Below, one piece after another: positions 57,240 through 64,000 of a stretch of DNA of 64,000 nt; position 1 is the stretch's first letter, and every line of letters starts with the position of its first letter. A program made the position numbers and the translations under genes. Below the pieces are notes generated by a model. That model made no database searches. It was not told the DNA's origin and saw only the letters and a program-made list of their open reading frames with translations. Source of the DNA: Panagrolaimus kolymaensis (Eukaryota; Nematoda; Chromadorea; Rhabditida; Panagrolaimidae); the NCBI GenBank assembly GCA_028622995.1, contig JAJQJQ010000028.1, positions 992,001 to 1,056,000 of the forward strand, in the 5' to 3' direction.

Positions 57240-57855
57240 CAAAACTTGCATTTTTTTTATTTTTTGAACTTTAAGTATTTTTTTGGATTTAAAAATATGA
57301 AATTTGAGCATACAAAAAAACACTCATATCCAATGCATTTTTTCCATACAAATATTTTTTTTGTAATTTCTCTTTCACATAATTTGCACGAAATTTTGTT
57401 TTGTTCTTCTCTGTTTCTCTTTTTTTGTTGTCTCAGTTTGTTACCTCTCTAATAATTTTTTATTAATTTTCCTCATCATTTTTTGTATTCTCTATTTTAA
57501 CCTTATTTTTCTGTTCTAACTCACGAATGAATGAATAATTACTTTTCCTACTACTTTTTTGTGTATTGTTATTATTATTATTGTCTCGGTGTTGTAATAA
57601 TTTCAAATTAAAAGATATTTTTAATTTAATAAAACTTTATTAATCTGCAAAAGGCTTTGTTATTTTGAAAACAAAAGAAAAAAAGTATATTGTTTAGTGT
57701 CGGTTTTCTCTTTTTCTAGCACAAAAAGTTTTACAAAAAATATAGAATAACTCTAAAGAAAATTTAACAAAAAAATTTAAATTGGTTTTTGATTTTTTCA
57801 TTTTTTTCAGAAAATTGAAAAATCAAAAAGATTAAAAGAAATCACACAGAATCCC
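57240..57855. other. Intergenic AT-rich DNA
   Basis: Ends in a strong acceptor (tttttttcag at 57810) just upstream of the Ser/Thr-rich frame; may include an unseen upstream exon or an outron. Confidence 0.45.
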
Positions 57856-58197
57856 ATGGTAAATGAAAATACAACCATAAAATCATCAATAACGACAACA
57901 ACTAGCACTCCTTCCACGGCGAGCACTACTACTACAATTTCAGCAGCGAATTTTACTCCAGCTTCCACTCCAACTCCTCCAACAAATTCGTCCATTACAA
58001 AACCTTTAAACTCTTCTCCAAATTCAACCACAAAAACTTTAACTTCCCCAAAAGTTGCAACAAAAAAGAATTCATCAAATACCAACAACAAAAATAAGCG
58101 AATAATTTCGAGTTACAACAAAAAATTACAAAAACCTGAAAATTTTCCAAGAAATTCAAAACAATATCGTTCACTTTCTCCTGTTTTTATTAAATAA
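57856..58197 (+). CDS. Ser/Thr/Asn-rich low-complexity protein (possibly a last exon)
   Basis: 113-residue frame rich in Thr, Ser, Pro and Asn (TTTTSTPSTASTTTT) ending in a basic segment (NKNKRIISSYNKKLQKPE, SKQYRSLSPVFIK) and TAA, followed by AATAAA-like sequence. The frame is open upstream to the acceptor at 57810, adding KIEKSKRLKEITQNP, so this may be the 3' exon of a larger gene or a trans-spliced single-exon gene. No domain or function recognised. Confidence 0.5.
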   Translation: MVNENTTIKSSITTTTSTPSTASTTTTISAANFTPASTPTPPTNSSITKPLNSSPNSTTKTLTSPKVATKKNSSNTNNKNKRIISSYNKKLQKPENFPRNSKQYRSLSPVFIK

Positions 58198-58339
58198 AGC
58201 GATTTTTATTTTTGATTAAAAATGTGTTTTTATTTTTAAATTGATTTGCATGGAATTTGATTTACTACTTCCATTGTGCCAATATAATTTGCGATTAATT
58301 AAAAATTTATTAAAATCGAAACATGCTTAAAAAGGGATT

Positions 58340-58856
58340 TTATGTTGAAGCTGAAACACATGCAACTTGATTTACGGTTGCGGTTGCATTATTTTCAGTT
58401 AATTGAAATTCAGAATTATCATTGCAAATTAAAGTTCGATTAATGGTTGTTATATCGCTAGAAGTTCCACAATCTGTACCGTTTTCAAACCACTGAAATA
58501 ATTAATTAACCATACTTAATTTAGGACAAAAAGTAAAAATCGGACTTACAAAAAAGTAGATTGTACTTCCTGGATTTGGAGTCGAACATGTTAAAGTCAC
58601 AATAATGCATCCATCGGGAGTTGTTCCACTGGCTTGAATAATATTTAGATCCGTTCCTATTCCAGAACCAGTGATAACTTCAATATCGGAACATTTTGAA
58701 CAAGCTTTTAAAAAAACATATTAATTTTTAAAGTCGTATTTAAAAAAATGTTGTATTGTGCTAACCTGGAGATGGAGTTGATAATTCAGTTGACATGGCA
58801 TTGAGAATAACAAAGAAGTTTAATACCACCGCAATAATTTTAAAAAGAGACAGCAT
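58340..58856 (-). CDS. Secreted single C6-domain protein
   Basis: Three exons (58766-58856, 58550-58704, 58340-58492) give 132 residues. Signal peptide MLSLFKIIAVVLNFFVILNA. One C6 domain: ACSKCSDIEVITGSGIG, DGCIIVTLTC, WFENGTDCGTSSDI, LICNDNSEFQL and VACVSA, encoded by two exons with the domain intron before WF. C6 domains are nematode extracellular modules of unknown binding partner. First of three tandem relatives on this strand, which points to local gene duplication. Confidence 0.85.
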
Positions 58857-59450
58857 TGTTGTTTTCAAGTTTAAAAAAAATAAAAACTAAAAAAATTATA
58901 ATAATTTTAAAAAATTCTGTCTGTCTTATAAGCATTTTTAAAATGTGTTTGTTTTTTTTATTAATGTCAAATTTTCCACAGCGTTTATTAATCATTTTTG
59001 TTTTAAAAACAAAAAATTAGGAGAGAAAGTTTTGTTTTATGAAAAAAATTAGCAAAGTAAAACAATTAAAACAAAAGGTGTCTGCAAGGAAATTGATTTT
59101 TTTCTTCTTTATTTTTTGCTATTTTAACAAAGTTTCAAATTATTTATGTTGTTTGTTACTTTATAATGATAGAGAGAAAAGGTGTAGGCATTAAAAGTTT
59201 TTGGAAATGTCTTAAAAACAAAAGTGATTCATAGAAATTTAGAAAAAAAAGTTTATCTTATTTTTCTTTTAATATTATGAACGTTTTTATTTAAAATAAA
59301 CGTCTTCTTTACTTTCGTGTCCTGGAAAAAATGAAACTTTTCATTTACTTTTCTTACATTTTTTTATATTAGTTTAATAAAGTACAATTTTTTATACATT
59401 AAAAATTAGAAGAAAGTAATATTACAGTTACAAAAAAAGTATCAAGTTTT
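58857..59450. other. Intergenic AT-rich DNA
   Basis: Spacer between C6 genes 1 and 2. No feature seen. Confidence 0.55.
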
Positions 59451-61006
59451 TTAAGTTGATAAACAATAAACTTGATCCACGACTCTTGAGGCCTCATTTT
59501 CGAAAAATACAAGTTCAGCATCGGCATTACAAGTTAAAGTTCGAGAAATTGTGAATGTTTCATCTGCGGACATACCTTTATCTTCTCCATTTACAAACCA
59601 CTAAAAAAAATTAAAACTAAATTAATTTTTAAGATTAAAATATAAAATTATTTCATACAAATAATTGAACTTTATTTGTTTTAGAGGTGGCATCGCATTT
59701 TACTGTTACGGTTGTGCATCCATTGTCATCGGTTGCTATTGTTTGGGTGATGGGTAATTTATCCGTATCAATAATCACTTCTATTTCACCACATTTGGCG
59801 CATTCTGAAAGTGAAAATATCTTTAAAAAATTTCAAGTGGTTTTTTTTATTTTTGTTAAAAGAAAATAATAAAAATTATATTTACCAAGAGTTGGACTTT
59901 CCGTTGGAACTTCGGGTTCTTCAGTAGGAATTTCAGTTTCCACCGAAATGCATTCAACTTGATCGACGATTCCATTGACTCCAGCATCCTGATCTTTTAA
60001 AATAAGTTCTCGATGAGTGTTGCATTCCAATTCTTTTGTTACGCTTGTTAAACCCAAAGACGTTCCAAAATCTTCTCCATTATTAGACCACTAAAATTAA
60101 TTTTTAATTTTTATAATATCAAATATTTTGGTTTTGGCTCTTACAAACAAATGAATATCAGCTCCTGGGGTTTTAGAAGTGCATTCAACAATAATTTTTC
60201 GACAACCATTTGAATCTGTTCTTGTTGTAAATGTTATGGGTTGATCTATGCCAATTCCAGAATCCGTAATAACTTCAAGTTGGGAACATTTTGAGCATGC
60301 TAAAATATGTTTTATTGTTTCAAAAGTTAATAAAATTTAATTTTTATTTACCTGGATGATGATGACCATGTGAGCCGCTACTTTCATCGCTTCCACTGCT
60401 ACTACTACTACTGCTATGGCTTCCATGATGATGGCCAGGGCGATATGGATATTCTCGGCTTCCACTGCTGCTGCTGCTTTCACGATGGTGAGGATGAAGA
60501 TATGGGCCATTTCGGCTTTCATCACTTTCGCTACTATATCTTCCATAACGTTCATGATTTCTTGGAAACATAGGAGAGCCATAACCGCCGCCTCGATCAT
60601 CTAAAAAAATTTTGAATAGGTCACAGCGCTTTAAAAATCAGTCAAAGGCGGAGTACAAATGGCCAAACGCAGCGTGCAATTTTTGGATTTTTTAATTATT
60701 TTTTAATAGTTAACGACTTATAAAAAAATCTGGAATGGGTTTAAAAAAATTCTGTTCCAGACGTTTTTCAAATTAGAATATTAGCTATCGTTTCGTACAA
60801 ACAAATTTCAATTTCATTGACAAAACAAAAAATGGCTCCAGCGTAACTTTTTGGGTCCACCTCTACTCCGCCACTATTGCGCTGTGAGGTAAAAGGAGTA
60901 AATAAATATTTTTAGGTTTAAGCTTACCACTTCCAAAAGGATTTAAAGCAAAAATATTGCATACTGTAGCCGCGAGAAACGCTAAAAGAAAAAAATGCGT
61001 TCTCAT
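59451..61006 (-). CDS. Secreted protein with two C6 domains and a His/Ser-rich linker
   Basis: Six exons (60928-61006, 60352-60600, 60145-60299, 59886-60090, 59659-59804, 59451-59600) give ~327 residues. Signal peptide MRTHFFLLAFLAATVCNIFA. Residues ~27-109, from exon 2, are a Ser/His/Gly/Arg-rich linker (HPHHRESSSSSGSREY, SHGHHHP) that may bind metal or be glycosylated. C6 domain 1: CSKCSQLEVITDSGIGIDQP, NGCRKIIVEC, WSNNGEDFGT, ECNTHREL, VECIS. Pro/Glu hinge (TEIPTEEPEVPTESP). C6 domain 2: CAKCGEIEVIIDTD, NGCTTVTVKC, WFVNGEDKGM, LTCNADAEL, VYCLS. Intron 1 carries a MITE (60622-60886). Confidence 0.87.
60622..60886. mobile_element. Small inverted-repeat element (MITE-like) in an intron
   Basis: Ends CACAGCGC / GCGCTGTG with a second inner pair GGCGGAGT / ACTCCGCC. 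Flanks share AGGT on both sides (…aatAGGT and AGGTaaaa), a possible 4-bp target duplication. 265 bp, no coding frame. It nearly fills the 327-bp intron, which would otherwise be ~60 bp like its neighbours. Confidence 0.68.
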
Positions 61007-62220
61007 GATTGCGAGGCAATAAAAACTTTTTACAAAAAACCGTAATCTTTTCATGCTTTTTTTGTTTCTTTTATATGAGTTTTTTAACAACTAAAAAAAA
61101 TTTTTGCTTCCCGAAAATGCCAAAAAGTGTTTGCTGTTTATTAATCATTGTTGCAAAAATTAAAATAAAATGATTTCGAAAGTGTTATTTAAAAATTAAA
61201 AGCTTAAAAAAGTGAGTAAAAAATAAAAAAGAAGATTTTTGTCAATTTTTTATTATTCAATATCCACTTTTTAAAATATCCTATTGATTCTCAAAAAAAT
61301 TTCAGGAAGGTAATGTTTTCTTCCATCATTTTTTAATTTTTTTTCCTTCAAAAATAATTGCTTCGTAATTCTTTGACTCATTAAACAAAGAATAAATTTA
61401 TGATATGTTTTGATCTTTAAAAGTCATAGTCATTTAAAATTAATTTTGTTGAAAATTGAAAAATAAAAGTCAATTTTTTGCTTACATGCAAAGCAACAGA
61501 AATGTTATTTATGAATAATTCTGTTTTTTCTTTAAACTAAAATATGTAGCCTACTCCCTTCCCTCCCTCTAAACATACATAAATTGCTTTGAATCATTTT
61601 TTATTTTTCATTTGCCATTTTCTTAAAAACTTCGATTTGGTGATGTTTTTTTGTTTTAATGAAAATTAATTAACAAACAAATGCATTATTAATAATTCCA
61701 AAAAGAAGAAAATTTGGATTTGATAATTGATTTTAAAAATTTGCGGGGTTTTTAGACTTTTGTTCCCAAATATTTGAAAGGTAAAACAAAAATGATCAAA
61801 AAATAATTTTTTGGCGGCAGACAATTAAGGAATATGAAAAAAAAATTTTACGCGGTAATCATAAATCTTTTTTTCTTCAGAAAAGAAAGAAAAAAGGTGA
61901 AAGTTTTCTTTCCATTTTCGTTTGCTCAAATGAAAACTTTTTTTTATCAGCGCATCTTTTTTTTTAAATCAACGAAGATGGCGGTGGTCGGCCTTGCAAA
62001 AAAAGAAAAGGGATAACATTTATCCATCTTTCACGTTTGTAAAACACTAAAGTCCCTTTTTTTCGTCATTAAAAGTGACTTTCGTTAAATGGGTTTTTTT
62101 CTCACAGGATTTTTTGTACAAATTTTTTCATGCCTTTAAAATTCAAAGAAAAATATTTTTATTAAAAAATAAAATTAAGAAACAAAGGAAGAAAACTTTA
62201 AATAAATACATATATATTTT
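61007..62220. other. Intergenic AT-rich DNA
   Basis: Between C6 genes 2 and 3. No exon or RNA supported. Confidence 0.55.
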
Positions 62221-64000
62221 TTAAGCGCCTGCCCCGCATTCAACTGTATCGACAATTCCTGTGGCCCCTCCTCCGGGTTCAGTTAATTCCAATTGACCCA
62301 TGGCATTACATACCAAAGTTCGGGAAACGGTTGTAATACCATCTGATATCCCCCGATCAGCTGTACCTTGAGTCCACTAAAAAAAAACACATTTTGTAGA
62401 ATTTTGAGAAATAAAAAAACACTTACAAATAGATTAATTTCAGCTCCAGCAGTTGGAGTTGTGCAAGATACTGTAACGGTTGTACAACCAGCAGCATTTG
62501 TTCCAGTTGCTTGCATTACGGGTCGATTTATTGCTAACCCGGTATTTACAACTGTCACTTGAGTACATGTCGTGCAAGCTAAATAAGATTTAAAGTTAAA
62601 CTTTAATCGAAGAATTGAAAAATTAAAAAGTTGTCTCTCATCGAAAAAAAATTCTTTAAAATCGAAATTTTTTGTTTCTATTCAATAAAGTTAAATTTTC
62701 TTATTTTTCGATGCAAGAATATTTTCAATATTAAAACTTTTCTTTTACCTGCAGCTGGAGCACCAAGAGATACGCATTTCACATTATCTACGTCACCAGT
62801 GACACCATTTTCGGTTAATTCCAGTTCACCCGTGGCATCACAAGTTAAAGTTCGAACAAGGGGTGTGGGGCCAGTTGAGGTGCCAAAATCAACTCCATTA
62901 TTTTCCCACTAAAAAAATAAATTTTAATAAATACATTCAAAAACCAAGATTTGAAAGAAAAGATAAAGTTTTGATTAAACAAATTTTTTTTAAAAATAAT
63001 AAAAATGAAAAAATTTTACATTTCAAAATCGTATTAAAAAAGCAGCAAATAATTTTATGTTTTTTTCTTCAAAAAAAAAAGCTTTCGAAGACTTTCTTAA
63101 ATTCCTGATATATAAAAGTTTTATTTTAAACCCAAATTTAATCAAAGAATAATAACTCACAAAATAATTAAGGTCTGTCGCACCAGAGGCAGATGTGCAA
63201 GTGACCGTTACTGTAGTGCATCCATTTGCATCTGTTCCAAGGGTTTGAGTTACGGGTTCATCTACTAATCCTGGCCCGGCTGCACCAGTAGTCACTGGAA
63301 TCTGTGTACACGTGGTGCATGCTAAAAAATTGTGGATTCTTTTAAATAGAAAATTAAAAAATCCACATAGAAAATTTTTATTATTTGAAACAAAAAAAAT
63401 TTGAAGATTTAAAAAAAAATATTTTTCTCACCATTTGCAGCCCCGGCGGAAAGACATTCCACCTCAGTTACAATAGTACTTTGGCCACTGGTGGGATTTG
63501 TTAATACAAGTTGACCATTGCCATTACAAACCATTGTTTCACTAACAGTTGTTGTGCCCGTTGAAGTTCCACGATCTTGTCCATTTTGATAGTTCTAAAA
63601 TAAATTGAAAGTGGAATGAATTGATTTTGGTTTTGATATTGGGACTATTGACTATTTCTTTTTTTGCAAAACTTTTTTCATTTAATTTGGGGTGGAGCTT
63701 TAACGATCTCTTTTTTTAAATTTATTTGTATACGGATTATTTGCAAGAAAAAAAATTTGGAGGTCATTTAACTTTATTTTTCTCCTAAAAAACGAAAAAG
63801 AAAAGGAAGTGAAAGGAAATAAAAAAAAGTGAAACTAAAATTAAAACCAAAAAAATAAACTCACAAATAATACAACTTCTGTTCCCGCTGTGGCTGAAGT
63901 ACATGTAACAGTCACTGTTCGACAACCTGCACCATTTGTCGCCGTTGTTTGGGTTATGGGTTCATCCACTCCAACTCCCGATCCAGTTCTAATAGTAAGT
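62221..64000 (-). CDS. Multi-C6-domain secreted protein (5' end beyond the window)
   Basis: Six exons are visible (63865-64000 partial, 63432-63594, 63161-63321, 62749-62908, 62427-62578, 62221-62376), alternating in two types that together make one C6 domain: CTTCTQIPVTTGAAGPG plus NGCTTVTVTC, and WENNGVDFGTST plus LTCDATGEL plus VKCVS. Three domains are present (the first only partly inside the window), all with the same phase-1/phase-0 intron pattern, so the gene grew by two-exon duplication. Domain-to-domain likeness is high around NGCTTVTVTC. It has no transmembrane end and terminates VECGAGA. The signal peptide is outside the window. Role unknown, extracellular by family. Confidence 0.88.

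Noticed and set aside
57807..58091. Val/Phe-rich minus-strand frame
   Set aside because: It is the antisense of the Thr/Ser-rich plus-strand frame, which has a better start, stop and flanking acceptor.
60337..60600. Ala/Glu/Val-rich minus-strand frame and plus-strand Cys/Tyr-rich frame in the His/Ser linker
   Set aside because: These are shadows of the Ser/His/Gly-rich linker exon of the two-domain C6 gene.
1..64000. CRISPR arrays, bacterial-type operons or integrated prokaryotic genes
   Set aside because: No spaced short repeats, Shine-Dalgarno-led genes or prokaryotic families; spliced genes occur throughout.
1..64000. Spliced-leader RNA or 5S rRNA genes
   Set aside because: I looked for an SL1-like leader (ggtttaattacccaag) and for 5S-like sequence and saw neither.

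Overview
The window is AT-rich nuclear DNA from a nematode. Genes are split by many short introns (often 40-60 bp) ending in TTTTAG, and the families present are typical of nematodes: C6-domain secreted proteins, CHK/DUF1679 kinases, a seven-transmembrane chemoreceptor, F-box-like leucine-patterned proteins, secreted C-type lectins and a PNFLRF-type neuropeptide precursor. The F-box-like family and the base composition suggest a plant-parasitic tylenchid such as a root-knot nematode. The species assignment is inference.

Left part (1-30 kb). The end of an F-box-like gene is followed by a nuclear basic/acidic protein with ALVPV repeats. A 12,251-bp block (3859-16109) is then repeated head-to-tail at 16110-28360, and I see no difference between the copies in any exon I compared. 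The unit carries a GPCPD1-type glycerophosphocholine phosphodiesterase, a tRNA-like element, a CHK-type kinase with tRNA-Ser(AGA) in its first intron, an F-box-like gene with an in-frame stop, a chemoreceptor, a secreted His-rich protein and the 3' part of a LEA-like gene. The right breakpoint cuts the LEA-like gene. Only the outer copy (28011-28926) is whole, and the inner copy is fused in frame to unit-left-edge sequence.

Middle part (30-40 kb). This is a degraded, transposon-rich tract: rearranged fragments of a C-type lectin, a decayed membrane-protein gene hit by a 1,551-bp LTR element (identical LTRs, no visible gag/pol) and by a 627-bp terminal-inverted-repeat element, then an intact FLYWCH-like zinc-finger gene and an intact two-domain C-type lectin.

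Cysteine-rich cluster (40-50 kb). Five genes and one pseudogene form a secreted family that I do not recognise. Its shared plan is signal peptide, module A, basic linker, module B, module C, module B, with about one module per exon and an intron that splits the last Cys codon of module C. The pseudogene is interrupted by a 1,731-bp hAT-like element with a perfect 8-bp target duplication. This cluster is the best candidate for an undescribed system.

Right part (50-64 kb). It holds a single-LIM protein, a short peptide precursor joining PNFLRFG-KR to a six-cysteine tail, a stomatin-like 2 protein with an unusual N-terminus, a 214-bp hAT-type MITE, a Ser/Thr-rich protein, and three C6-domain genes on the minus strand, the last running off the window.
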